A stretch of 64,000 nucleotides of DNA, from the NCBI RefSeq assembly GCF_030463535.1, contig NC_132880.1, positions 26,186,487-26,250,486 of the forward strand, read 5' to 3'. The notes under the pieces are model-generated. The model saw nothing but the letters and a program-made list of their open reading frames with translations, did no database searches and was not told where the DNA came from. Within the stretch, counting starts at the first letter, position 1. Every line of letters begins with the position of its first letter. This document shows positions 1 through 10,420 of this stretch, in pieces. Origin of the DNA: Salminus brasiliensis. Its lineage: Eukaryota > Chordata > Actinopteri > Characiformes > Bryconidae. A program made the translations under genes and the position numbers.

Positions 1-670
1 AAATACATACATCTTTCATGCTGAAAATGACTGAAACATAGCCCATGCAGGTTTAGCCCACGAAGAGTGAGCCTTAGGTTAAATAAACAAAATAAATAAA
101 CTGACCATCAACATTGGTTGCAAACAACCCAAACACATTGGTCATTAATGATAAATGAATAAATACAATGACAACAACAAAAACATTAGTGCATCTCTGA
201 TAGAAACGATGAGGATAGCAATACATGTACATCCAGCTGTAGTAATTACTGCATTTCGCTTCCAGAGGAAATGACTGCAGTCAGTCTGCAGCCACGTCAC
301 CTCCAAACCCATCTGTCTCCCACAGTTCTCAATGCCCAGCTCTATTTCTGACTGCAGCAGAGTCTTTTAAATACACCCACTAAAAATGTCATTAAAGCAC
401 TTTGCAGCTACACACACACACCACAATAAAAGACACTAATGGTACAGTACTCTCTTCTGCAGAAGCCAAACCATCAGAAATACAGAAGGCAGCATCCTCT
501 CAGTGGAGATGTTTTATGCTTTTCGTTTTTGCTAATCTGTTATTTTAATAAATAGGCTTTTCTGAGTGTACTGGCTATAATGCAGCACATTTTATATTGA
601 ACATCAATGTGCTAACACTGTCCTTACAGCAAGCAGCACAAGCAAGCGATAGCGACCATAAAAATGCGTG
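1..670. other. Left-edge non-coding DNA
   Basis: AT-rich sequence with a short CA run near 409-420 and A-rich stretches. I see no exon, RNA gene or clear transposon. If the minus-strand zinc-finger gene starting at 5870 continues leftwards, this would be part of its intron. Confidence 0.4.
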
Positions 671-900
671 GTTCAACCGGTGGCCCTTCGCCAAAGCGCG
701 TTTCGACCGGCGGCCCTTCGGCAAAGCGCGTTTCGACCGGCGGCCCTTCGGCAAAGCGCGTTTCAACCGGTGGCCCTTCGCCAAAGCGCGTTTCAACCGG
801 CCGGCCTTCGCCAAAGCTCGGTTCAACCGGCCGGCCTTCGCCAAAGCTCGGTTCAACCGGCCGGCCTTCGCCAAAGCTCGGTTCAACCGGCCAGCTTTAG
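671..900. repeat. 30-bp GC-rich minisatellite, about 7.6 units
   Basis: Seven full units start at 671, 701, 731, 761, 791, 821 and 851, with a partial unit at 881. Each is 30 bp with a shared core (TTCAACCGG, then CCTTCG, then CAAAGC). Variants change in blocks: units 2-3 carry CGACCGGCGG and units 5-7 carry CAACCGGCCGG, as expected for unequal exchange or slippage. The unit is a multiple of three and has no stop in at least four frames, so 73-121-codon ORFs run through it on both strands. I read these as a by-product of the repeat. It is CpG-rich inside AT-rich flanks. Confidence 0.93.
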
Positions 901-1104
901 ATGTATCTGAAAAAAAAGCTCACAGATCAGACAAGAGCAAAGACATGTGGAAACCTTGGTGAGGCGCTTGGACGGTGGAGACGCCTCCAAATGTTGAAAG
1001 ACATGAAAAGGGATGAGGGTGCTGATCTTTTCCTGCTCGATGGGTGAGAAACACTGCCTGGTTTGCTTAGCAGCAGCAGCACTCGCTGAATTACTTGCCA
1101 TCAT
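883..1104 (-). other. Unrecognised minus-strand ORF, possible exon
   Basis: A 73-codon frame begins with two Met codons, then a Ser/Ala-rich stretch, then a segment around QCFSPIEQEKISTL, before running into the minisatellite at its 3' end. The first 45 or so residues are of ordinary complexity and could be a small exon or a decayed one. A possible but weak splice donor (AAG followed by GTTTCC) lies near 957. I do not recognise the family. It could equally be chance. Confidence 0.2.
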
Positions 1105-2109
1105 GTAGTTCTCTCCACTGTTATATCATGGCATTTGATCATACAAGTTTGTGAAGGGCTCCATGGCCACAAAGATGCTGCTTACCAATTCCATCATGGT
1201 TGTATAAATAATACAGCCACAGAGTTTAGATAAGATTAGCAGCTGATTTACACGTTCAGTAAAATCTCTATTTTTAGTATCAGTTTCTATAATGAGGTGT
1301 TCCGGACTGACTGATTTAGTTTAGAAGAGACTTTTCTTAAAATTACTTTTATAGTTTGTTTAATATTTTATAATCCAGTCTGACTGACCTCACTGACCAT
1401 TCAGCTCCCAGCTCCTTTAAAACACTGCAATCCAGTCACTTTGTGTGTGTATGAAGTGGTACACATTCTGCATAGATATCTGTTGTTGGTGGTCTAATAG
1501 TGTGAACTAATTGAACTTTTACCGCTGGTAAAACAGAGCGTTTCGCTTGCAGATATTTCCATCTGTTTTCATGTTCTACTGTAAAATAGCTCCACACACT
1601 TCTGAGAATGTCCGCACTGCTTCCGGCTGGGCAATAATGTTCGTTAATGGTGCCCTGAAGACACCAGATAGTGCTAAACACTAAACACCATTCAAATATG
1701 TCTGGATCAGCCCGGATACACTGGATCAGATCAGGGCAACAGACGCTCTCCAGAATCGTGTACAGCACCTTTCAGATGACTTCATTTCCAGAGATATGTT
1801 TGCAGTGCATGCAGTGCTGCATTGACAACACTTTTCAAGGTCAGTCAGGCTCTTGGTTTGATCCCAACACAGCCCACACTATTCTCTACTGCTCTGCAGC
1901 ACAGCTTCAAAACCCCTGCCGTATTCAGCTGATTAAACATGCAGAACAGCATAGGTTTCAAGTGGTTGATGGGTCTATTCCCTGAGCCCCAGTTACCCAG
2001 CAGCCTGGAGCTCATGCAGATTAGCTGGGGACACCACACACGGCGGGCTTCAGAGGAAATCAGAGAAGATAGTAAAGCATTTTGTTTTTGGTGAAAAAAA
2101 AAATTCCTT
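1105..2109. other. Non-coding stretch, nothing recognised
   Basis: Mixed-complexity sequence with short overlapping ORFs on both strands (around 1436-1985) that lack any recognisable motif or splice context. No repeat structure is visible by eye. Confidence 0.35.
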
Positions 2110-2460
2110 CTACTATGGAATATATTAAATTATTCAGTAGCTATGGCTGTTATATACAGTATCTAGTATAAATTATTGAGCATCTTCAGTCTACAGTTTC
2201 TGCTATGACCTATTCATTAATACAAATGAATTAGAATCTGCAATAAATTTAGGGTCTATTAAGAATTTAACTGTTATGAATTACTCTGTATCTGGAATGA
2301 GTAATTGAGCATCCTGTATGATTTATACAGTACTTGCTACGGCCTATTCATTAATACAAAGTATTCAGCACCGCCAATACATTATTCAGCGTTTAATATG
2401 AGTTACTTAGCATCTATTATAAGTTATTTCTTATCTGGTATTTTTTTTTCCAGTATCCAG
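2110..2460. repeat. Diverged AT-rich tandem repeat
   Basis: Short phrases recur with mutations: CTATTCATTAATACAAA near 2209 and 2343, and repeated forms of 'GAGCATC' and 'AGTATCTAGTATAAAT'. This suggests an old tandem array with a unit near 20-35 bp that has decayed. No coding content. Confidence 0.4.
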
Positions 2461-3798
2461 TGTGGTTTATTTATTTACACTTAGGAATGTTGCAATACCA
2501 AAAATGTGGTAGTCCATACCAATACCACTAAAATTCTACAATTCTCTAGATCGATCTCTATTCCACGACAAACAATAAACCAACTAAATAAATGTATTTT
2601 AACAATGTAAAGTGTTTTCTTTCTTTGAGTAACTAAGACTAACTTATTCAATACAAAAACAACACTGTGCAAAAATCTACAGCATTTCTAATGCATTGCC
2701 CAGCTGCTGGAAATATAAAAAACATCAATCAACAGGCCTATGTGTAATAAATAAATAATACAAAATATTAATCTTTAAAGTATGTGAAACAAACACCAGC
2801 AGCACGATACAGTTCACAATACAGACAGATACAGGTGACTTCTATTTATAAATATTAAGACAAACAAAGGACATGCAGTGTCAACATCATCTTCCCTGAC
2901 AAATCTATGATACGAAAAGCCAAACGGTCTAACATTAAAATGTGTTTTTTATTAATAATGCAGTGTAAAAACACGGCATTCTGGGAGATGTAACATACAC
3001 CATCGTTTAACATCATTAAACACACTTCTATAAGCATAAAACTTTCAGCAAACTAAACATATTCTGCTTTTGTTCCTCCGACACCATAAAGAGCAGCGTT
3101 TTTCTAATACAATTTTAATAAACAATGATGTGTTAAATATTACAAACTTTTGTACTTGTATCCCCTCCTTAAGAGTTCATGCTGTTTTAGATATTTTAGA
3201 TTAAGAAAACTCCTAACAAAACATGATAAATCATTTTGTTCTAATGTAATTTAAACTTAATGTACAGCTGATTCTTCTTATAATCATTTTAAATGTTTTA
3301 ACACATCCATGTAGTTACTGTCTGTATTTCTTAGTCTTATTTACAAGTGACCCCAAAGCTTTGTCCTGGAGTGTGCATTATAGTCAATAACAAATAAAAC
3401 CATTATTTACGCTCTGCGGAATTATTATAATTACTTTGTAATTATTTAAAAATAACAACTTCCCACTTGATAAGTCAACAATCCCATCCTTCTCTAGCCT
3501 GTTGGGGGGGCAGCAGTAAAAGCTAGATATATATATTCCTAAAAACAAGAGGTTAGGAGCTCTATCTACTTTAATATATCAAACATTAATTATTATTTAA
3601 TGACAATAATCTAGTGTCAGTAGTTCTTGGAGGAATGTAAACAATTCCCTTTAAATACTCCTAATAACCTCCAGGTAACCTTTCTAAGAAACTGTTTAAC
3701 AGCTTTACAAATTAGTTCTAGGAAGTATTCAAAGCTACATATGTCCAACATAAATATTTAGGTCCAACGCAAAGACAGACATTGAACTATTCCTTTAA
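2461..3798. other. AT-rich non-coding DNA
   Basis: A/T-rich sequence with many short homopolymer runs and no supported exon. The AT-rich minus-strand ORFs at 2481-3037 have no domain features. A G run near 3505 and a short TATATA run near 3528 are the only marked features. Confidence 0.35.
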
Positions 3799-4154
3799 AA
3801 TGTTCGTAGAGCTGGGCGATATGGAAAAGATTTATCACGATATTTAAAGACTTTATGATAATCAATTTTATCGCAATATTTCATCACGCACACAGAAATG
3901 CACCAAAAGCATAAAATAAAATACTCTCCAAATACTCTCTCATACTGAATACTTTGCTTTTTACTCAAAATATGCTGCACTCCATTCAATTAAATAAGAC
4001 TCATTACACTCTTTGTAAAGAAACGTGCAGATAATCAGTGCTTTTTAAGCACAGACGATATCCATGATACACTCAAAACATATTGTGCACCACCATATCA
4101 AAATGCATCACGATTCGATTAAATATTGTCATATTGCCCAGCTCTACATGTTGG
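3799..4154. mobile_element. hAT-type MITE, copy 1
   Basis: Terminal inverted repeats TAGAGCTGGGCGATATGG (3807-3824) and CATATTGCCCAGCTCTA (4130-4146) bound a 340-bp AT-rich interior with several GATAT-like motifs. The flanking 8-mers AATGTTCG (3799-3806) and CATGTTGG (4147-4154) match at six of eight positions, consistent with a decayed 8-bp target duplication. No transposase is encoded, so it is non-autonomous. The family assignment to hAT rests on the 8-bp duplication and on the better-preserved copy at 4500. Confidence 0.8.
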
Positions 4155-4499
4155 TTATCCCAAAGAGTGTTTCTGTGATGGTTAAAAGGGCTAGAGTATG
4201 GAAATTTGATAACTAAATGGACATGGTAAAGCATTTAAAACAATAATAATACGTTTTTGGAATTTAAAAAGGGCTCAGGTTTATCAGCAGCTCAGATCTG
4301 TTGTAAACTGGCCTGGCCTATCTCTCTCAGTAAGGGACTGTTGACAGTTGAAGCCCATTACCTTATTACCAAACCCCATTTAATATAAACACTGATCATT
4401 AATAAAGAGTTGACACCAATTTTTTCCACTGGAGAAAGGGGTGGCGTTCTTATACTTTTAGTGGCATGTGAAAGATCAGTGTATATAATGAATGCTGTC
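4155..4499. other. Spacer between two MITEs
   Basis: About 345 bp of unremarkable AT-rich DNA. No exon or repeat structure is evident. Confidence 0.35.
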
Positions 4500-4767
4500 A
4501 TTTACATTGGGGCTGGGCGATATGGTACAAATTCTACATCAAGATATTTATAGACATGATATTTACATGTAATCCCAGGCTAAATACATCAGTATCAACA
4601 GAACTACTAGACCATGATTTTTTTTTATTCAACATCTGCTGCTCTTCATCTAATTAAACCAGTCTGATTACACTGTCGGTAATGAAAGCTGCAGTTGATC
4701 AGTGTTTATTAAGCACTAACAGAATCCTCCATATACATATGTCATATTGCCCAGCTTTAATTTACAT
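4500..4767. mobile_element. hAT-type MITE, copy 2, with 8-bp target duplication
   Basis: A perfect 8-bp duplication ATTTACAT sits at 4500-4507 and 4760-4767. Inside it, the ends TGGGGCTGGGCGATATGG (4508) and CATATTGCCCAGCTTTA (4743-4759) are imperfect inverted repeats matching those of the copy at 3807. The element is about 252 bp and non-coding. An 8-bp duplication is the usual hAT signature, so both copies are non-autonomous hAT derivatives. This one looks younger than copy 1 because its duplication is intact. Confidence 0.87.
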
Positions 4768-5572
4768 AGATCACAAAAACGGGGTCTCTTTGGGCTCGTC
4801 ATAGGATGCAGCACAGAGCTGCCTATGCAGTAGAAGAAATCCCTCCCCTGGCTGATGATGGACACCCCTCCACACAACACCCCCCCCCCCACACCCCGCC
4901 GCCCCCCTCCCACATGGGACGGGAAGGTGTGGCTTCCTCTGATCAGCCTCTATTGGCCGCTTCTTGGGGGAAAGGTGCCCTTCCGTCACAGCAATCTGAA
5001 AAGCAGCGCTAAGGAGCTGCTCAACAACAACGGCGTCACGGCCAGACCAGCCACTGGCAGTGGACACGAGCAGAGCCGTGCGAAACTATGAGGATTCTGT
5101 AGGGTGGGCCAAAAGTGAACCGTGCTGACTCGGATTCAGGACTTAGACAAGAGCTCGGGGTGATTAGATGTAAAGCACTTTTCCAAGGCCGAGTGATGAT
5201 CCACTGTGGAGCGGGTTATGGCAGTAGGCTCAAACGAAGGGCTACATGTGTAGGATACCCGGATTTTTTAAACTATTAGATAAACTAAGGGCCCTGATGT
5301 CACCATTAACATTTAGCTTTCGTCCAAACTGCTGTACCAGACACCTTACATTCCCCTGACTGGAGTGGGTACTAGAGCTGCGCAAAAGCTGCGCAATCCT
5401 TGCGCATATTTCTGGAGCTTGCCCTCCAGCTCCACCTCCCCACCCCAACCCCTTCCTTCCTCCTTCTTCTTCTTCTTCTTCTTCTTGTGTTTTTGAGGAA
5501 CAAACACGAGCAGAAACATGGCGAATCCCAGCCCAAACAACACGTACACACAGATTCCTCTCCCCTCCTTAC
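4768..5572 (-). other. ZNF gene intron segment with C-rich tract and (TTC)n
   Basis: On the minus strand this lies just 3' of the zinc-finger-type first exon, so it is read as intron. It contains a C-rich tract at about 4876-4910 (G-rich on the minus strand, so it could form a G-quadruplex) and a (TTC)n run at about 5453-5486. ORFs here (4716-5448) are low-complexity Gly/Pro/Arg translations of these tracts. Confidence 0.55.
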
Positions 5573-5870
5573 CCACAGCTCTTCTCTTCTGCTCAAGCCG
5601 GAGCGTGTCCGCCTGCAAGCCCACGCAGGAGCCGCGCAGCTCGGCTTTGGTTCCCGCGGGCTCCTCGGCGCCTCTCGCCTTGCCATCTTCTCCCTGGAGC
5701 TTGGCCCTGAGCCGCTGATTCTCCTGCTCCTTGGAGGCCGTTTCCAGTAGCATGGAGCCCAGACTGGCGCCGACGCTCTTGGTTATTTCCTGCACGGCGA
5801 GCTGCACCACCTGCTCCAGCGCGGACTCCAGCTGGCCCTGGAAAAACGAGGTGTAGAGGGCACCGTTCAT
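5573..5870 (-). CDS. First coding exon of a fish C2H2 zinc-finger-type gene (partial)
   Basis: Starts at the ATG at 5870-5868 and reads 99 codons plus one base to a strong splice donor (G then GTAAGG, GT at 5572-5571). The N-terminus starts MNGALYTSFFQGQLESALEQ and continues through a VVQLAVQEITKSVG-like helix, then a Lys/Glu-rich heptad region (KEQENQRLRAKLQ) and a second charged helix ending LEQKRRAV. This layout (short hydrophobic dimer-like helix, then a leucine/charged coiled coil, no fingers) is typical of first exons of many teleost C2H2 zinc-finger genes, where the finger array follows in the next exon. No finger exon lies in 1-5572, so it must be beyond the window, giving a first intron over 5.5 kb. 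The longer 265-codon ORF upstream is rejected: it reads through 5' UTR and into the intron. The exact gene is not recognised. A lone exon without fingers could also belong to another coiled-coil protein. Confidence 0.7.
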
Positions 5871-6152
5871 GATTCTGGAAGCTGGAAGACCTCTCTCATT
5901 CTTCCTCTGTTCCTCCCTCCCTCTTTCCTGCCACTCTCTCTTTCCCCCCCTCTCTCTCTTTCCTCCAAACCTGTGGTGTTGACGGCAGACAAAACACAGG
6001 CTGTGAACACAGAGCTCCAGCCACCTTCTCCCTCCACTGCGCGCACACGCCCCTAACCGTGATGCTACCGTAATCCCCGCGCTAAACACGCACAATAAAA
6101 AAATATGTACACAAACATGCGGGGCACGCACGGCACGCGCCATCTTGGCCTA
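5871..6152 (-). promoter_or_regulatory. Promoter and 5' UTR of the minus-strand ZNF-type gene, with YY1 site
   Basis: CpG-richer than its surroundings. On the minus strand the sequence GGCCAAGATGGCGCG spans about 6150-6136 and closely matches the YY1 motif AAGATGGCGGC, which commonly sits at or just after transcription starts of housekeeping and zinc-finger genes. About 270 nt separate it from the ATG at 5870, a plausible 5' UTR. A CT-rich run (5920-5965 on plus) lies in the UTR. Start site position is inferred, not shown. Confidence 0.55.
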
Positions 6153-6335
6153 GAAAACTTCACCATAGGTCAGGGCTGGGAGTCGACTCCGCAAAAGAGT
6201 TGATCCTCTGTGTCCACCCGTTTGAGAATAGTGAGTCGACTCCAAAGCTTTGGACTCGACTCAAGAGAGCAAGGCTGAATCTATTGAGAGTAAGATTCAT
6301 TTTCAGGTCAAGCATGCTGTGTCTCAGTGTTGGAA

Positions 6336-6633
6336 AATGGTTCTTTATTGGGTTCTTTGCCTTGTAACACTAGCGGAACCCTTCTGGTACTACTTAATCT
6401 TTATTAAATGTTCAAAAAATATATACACAATATACACATATACACCCCCAGTCCCCAAGCAAATATAAGCATTAAGGTATCAATGTCATGGTTCTACACA
6501 GAACCACTGCATTCACTGAAGAACCCCTGAGGAAGTCTTGTGTTGGTGTACATGTGTGAAAAGTGTATTGTCAGTAACTTCAACACCTTCTCTGAAAATT
6601 CACCATCAAAGAACCATCATTGTAAAGAACCAT
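6336..6633. mobile_element. GGTTCTTT-type MITE
   Basis: The left end carries AATGGTTCTTTATTGGGTTC (6336-6355) and the right end carries AAAGAACCATCATTGTAAAG (6608-6627), an imperfect inverted pair. The interior has further GGTTCT/AGAACC copies (around 6490-6530). Non-coding, about 300 bp. The family is not certain. A related GGTTCTTTAA block is at 44420-44585. Confidence 0.55.
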
Positions 6634-6739
6634 AAACAAAAGGTTTGTTATTCAATTCAAGTAAATGATGATCATTAGAACCTCTCTTTATTTTTAAGTG
6701 GTGTAGCTCACAGCTGAATGGTGTGCTTACATCAATTGG

Positions 6740-7085
6740 GACATAGGACATTATTTTGTCCTATAACCCAATTCACAACATTCTTGCCATCTCCTTTGAG
6801 AACACACCTCCATCTACAGAAGCTCGAAGCCTTGGTGTAGTCATGGATGATCAGTTATCGTTCTCAAGTCATGTAGCAAATCTGACTCAACCCTTCCTCT
6901 CTAGAAAGGCCATGTTCAGCCACGTCACTCCTCTGCGCTGCCTTCTTCTCTTCACTGGCTCCCTGTAGCTGGATTCTGCAGGATCCTAGTCTATACAAAC
7001 TAGCTAAGGGTATTTAATTAGTGAAGCACTTTTGTAAGTGGCTCTGGATATGAGTCTGCTAAATGCCTTAAATGTAAATGTATAT
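6740..7085 (+). mobile_element. L2-like LINE 3' fragment
   Basis: The plus-strand frame at 6756-6968 reads SLGVVMDDQLSFSSHVANLT, a hallmark near the C-terminus of the reverse transcriptase of fish L2-like non-LTR elements, then jumps to fragments of the following domain. The segment ends with the standard 3' tail (AGCACTTTTGTAAGTGGCTC, then TCTGCTAAATGCC, then TGTAAATGTA). Internal deletions and stops make it dead. Other pieces of this family lie at 8090-8535, 10205-10420 (minus) and 52019-52118. Confidence 0.85.
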
Positions 7086-8089
7086 AAAGCCCACATGTTC
7101 AACTAAGCCCTACTGCAAATATAGTGCAATAAGGCCTCAAAATAGTGTACTTAATTAGTGCACTTCATGCTACCTTTAACAGATCATAGATACAGTCCTT
7201 AACCATACACTGGAATTTGAAATTATGTGACTGTACGACCTTGTAACTATCTTTTACATGTGAAATATGACTACTGACTAGACTAGTCGAATGTATCTGT
7301 TATTAAAACATGTTATTATGATCAGGGATGAATTACAGACTGGGCCAGTGGAGCAGTGCCCAGGTGCCTAGTGGGGCCTTAAGCCACCCCAAGGCCCAAG
7401 GGGGCTCAGGTCCTTGGCAGAATAGCCAAATAAATATATGAATGAAACCAAATCAAGAACAGCCTTATGGGATGTCGTTGTTGCTATTCAAATACAATGT
7501 TTTTCATTACAACGGCACATACGACACATCCAACAACACTTGCCATCATAAGTGTTTTTAAGATAAAGGAGAAACGCTGTGTGTGTCTGTGTGCTAATTC
7601 TTCAAGGTACAATTCTGAGATTTGCTTTCACAGGTTTCCAGTGGATCCTGAGGCAAAGATACGTAGGGATACGTGACGGTCGTGGGACAGAGAAAACTCA
7701 ATAAATGAGCCAGTGACTTGTCTTTGCATTTAATGCATATTCAATTGAATGTCAAATCAGTGATGTCAAAAAGTGATGCCTGGATTCATTCTATGAGCTG
7801 TGGGAGACAGACCAGTACAGAGTTCATTTATCTTTAAATAAATAAATAAAAAGAGGACAGACACTGAAATCTGTAATACTACTCTTTGATCATTCTAATT
7901 AAAAAGCTCATGTCTCATGTCTCTCTCTCATGTCTTTAATTACACTAAAAGAAGGCAATGGACTGAATAACCTTTTAATGACATTTTTTACCACAAGAAG
8001 AAATAGCAGATTAAAAGCTTAGAAAATAAATGAAAGATCTAAGAAAAATAAAATGACATATACATTTATTTCAATACCCATCTCTGACT
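7086..8089. other. Non-coding spacer
   Basis: Mixed AT-rich DNA with a GC-richer patch at 7340-7420. I see no exon, RNA gene or clear element. Confidence 0.35.
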
Positions 8090-8535
8090 TCAAGCCTTCA
8101 AACAAACTGCCATGTAAAAGTAAATCCGATTGCAGCATCTTCTGCATCTTTGTAAAACCTCTGGATGATCACCAGCCCCTCCATACTTGATGGCAATGGT
8201 CAAAAGCCGATCCGCACCAAGAGCCCTTCCAGCTTCAAGTACGGCTCGGCTCGACCCGCCATCCCTCAAAATCCACTGATCCAAAGCGTCTAGGCTTTTT
8301 TCTGGCACCAAAGTGGTGGAACGAGTCTGAAGACCCAGACTGAAGACCCACCTCTTCAGAGAGTACTTGGGCAAATACCTTATTGACTTGTGTTTAGTAA
8401 TGTCTAAACGTAGAGGTATCTTTGAATGATCAGTCTATTGAAACTAGACGTGGTTGTTCTTGGGTAAATAGTAAAGCGCTTTTGTAAGTCGCTCTGGATA
8501 AGAGCGTCTGCTAAATGCCTATAATGTAAATGTAC
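8090..8535 (+). mobile_element. L2-like LINE 3' fragment, second copy
   Basis: The plus strand around 8300-8370 reads as the end of an L2-like ORF2 (a 'GGTGGAACGAGTC' stretch followed by 'RLKTHLFRE'-like coding). At 8475-8535 comes the conserved 3' tail: GCGCTTTTGTAAGTCGCTCT, GGATAAGAGCGTCTGCTAAA, then ATGTAAATGTA. The intervening sequence is scrambled. The antisense 94-codon ORF at 8090-8374 is a shadow. Confidence 0.8.
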
Positions 8536-9560
8536 CTGTACCTGTGCACTGTGGGCCCCGTTACTAAGCAACAGACAGCGGAAGAAAAAATGGATCGCTC
8601 ACACAAGCAAGGGATAGTTACGAGCCACTGAACGCCATGAAGTTTCCCATGCAGTTCGCTAACAGGAGGCTTCTGAGTGCTTCTAAGCAACAGTACAGTC
8701 AAAGATCAGTCCATGAACAGTGCAATGCAGTTTGTGTGTGTGGAGATTTCAACATGGCCACTCAGATCTTCTGACGAGCCCCCCCGAACGGAGGGAAATT
8801 GTATTTACTAGCTAGTTGGTGATCGAGCTAGCTAACCATCTGCTATGTGCAGCCTTCCGATGAGCACTCGCACGCAGCGTTAGTGGACCAAATAACCCCT
8901 CCCTATGTAGCTAGCGCAATACTAATGAGGGAGTGGTCGTACATTTTGTCCTTTTGCTTCATTTGCTTACAAAAATGTCACAGACTTGCCCACAAGAGGT
9001 GAGCCGAGAGACCAGACGTGCGGCGAAACCAGCGCAAGAGGACTCGAACCAAAGGAGGATCTTATAATCCAGTCTTTAGACGCATATCTTGCATAAAATG
9101 TAGCACAATTTATAATACATAAGACACAGCGGTTTTGTTTGTGTCTATTAATATTGCATTTTAGTTAAAAAAAATTAAACTGCTAAAATGTTATTAATTT
9201 ATTAAGGTTAACAAAATGTGAACTAGTGTCGAAACTGGATTTTCAGGTTTTAATGATGTACTTATTACTATAACGCATGTTTTTTTTTTGTTGTTGTTAT
9301 TGTTATTGTGTCCGAAGATTGTTGTGCCCAGAAGTCTCATGAGCCATCCCTGATCGACATTATTTGAGATGCGTCTTGCTCTTCGGGAGTTTTTCCCACC
9401 ACTGTTGTCATCGGCTTGCTCATTTGCGTCTCGGATTTGGCCCGGCTTTCTGTAAAACTGTCTTTATTAAAGAATTAAAAAATTATCACTATAGTAATAA
9501 ACCTGGACTTGAACTTGAACTTTCTCTGTGAAACACAGACCGGGTGACCCTAAAAAAAAA
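8536..9560. other. Non-coding spacer, no supported gene
   Basis: Moderately complex DNA. A short frame starts at 8974 (ATG) and runs eight codons to a GTGAGC, which resembles an exon-donor junction, but nothing else supports a gene. A T run lies near 9280. Confidence 0.3.
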
Positions 9561-9579
9561 TAAAACAAAATAAAAAAAA

Positions 9580-9850
9580 AAAGTTGGCGCGCTTCTCTTC
9601 TGTGCAGTACGGTAAAGCAGCAGCCAACTGAAAACTAGAGTGACGATCATATGCTTTTTTTCATACCCGCCCGTTTTCCGCCAAGCCCCGCCCCCTTCCC
9701 CGCAATACGGGTGGGTAATGAACGGAGGCCGGTAGATCATTACAGTGCTGTGTTGTCGTCGTAGCGGCGGTGCGGCGCCTTTGCGTGTCGAGTTGGCCAC
9801 GTTTACAGAAACGCTGCACATCCAGCTCGCTTCAGCTTGCACGAAGTACG
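9580..9850. other. Small GC- and CpG-rich patch
   Basis: About 270 bp with many CpG dinucleotides (for example GCGGCGGTGCGGCGCC near 9763) and two GC-box-like stretches (GCCCCGCCCCC near 9684) in an otherwise AT-rich neighbourhood. It could be a small unmethylated island or promoter, or a GC-rich repeat remnant. The 117-codon minus ORF crossing it has no recognisable domain. Confidence 0.35.
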
Positions 9851-9965
9851 CCCATAAACCTCAGTCAGACTAGTCTGTGGGCTAGCAGTGATGCAGAGGC
9901 AGGTCAGGCTGACTGATGAACAGATAAAGGGGGAGGTTGGTGTGTGTGGAGGAGCTGGAGGAGCA

Positions 9966-10062
9966 TTTTTATATATATTATATATATATATATATATATA
10001 TTGACCATTTAATTTTAGAGTCAATTTTAGAGCATTTTTATTAGCACTGTCCTATCAAACCT

Positions 10063-10123
<61 letters not shown>
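9966..10123. repeat. Two (AT)n microsatellites
   Basis: AT dinucleotide runs at about 9968-10001 and 10065-10123 flank a short sequence containing a duplicated ATTTTAGAG phrase. Confidence 0.9.
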
Positions 10124-10128
<5 letters not shown>

Positions 10129-10204
10129 AGTATTTAATATGTGTGAGATTAGTGTTGAAAGAGCTCTGCAGTCAGTGTTTGAAGACAGCGAGCGACTCTC
10201 AGTA

Positions 10205-10420
10205 AGCTGTTTATGACTGAACACCCAGGGGAGGTTTGTTCCACCACCTTGGTGTCAGGGCAGAGAAAAGTCTTAGGAAGACGAGGGACCGAACAAGCAG
10301 CTGTGTGGCTTTCCCTACTTTCCCTCGAGAGACAGGGTTGCATTCGTAGATGTTGTAGAGGAGAAATCTGCATGACCGAACCAGGTTTGCAACACAAGTC
10401 GACAATGATGTCCTTCAGCA
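10205..10420 (-). mobile_element. L2-like LINE fragment, minus strand
   Basis: The minus strand reads CVANLVRSCRFLLYNIYECN, matching the 'NLTRSCRFLLYNIRRIRP' region of fish L2-like reverse transcriptase, followed by 'QLLVRSLV' and then divergent sequence. No full domain remains. Opposite orientation to the copies at 6740 and 8090. Confidence 0.75.

Noticed and set aside
597..962. 121-codon plus ORF through the 30-bp array with recurring 'RFxRPAFAKA' peptides, suggestive of a repeated neuropeptide precursor
   Set aside because: No signal peptide and no Gly-Lys-Arg type cleavage sites between units. The frame exists only because the unit is 30 bp with no stop; other frames are equally open.
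5346..6143. 265-codon minus ORF starting at the YY1 motif (MARAVRAP...)
   Set aside because: It reads through 5' UTR before the MNGALY start and past a strong splice donor into the intron, ending in Lys-rich translation of the TTC repeat.
8974..9003. Short frame MSQTCPQE followed by GTGAGC, like a first coding exon
   Set aside because: Eight codons and a donor-like hexamer occur often by chance. No CpG island, conserved peptide or partner exon was seen.
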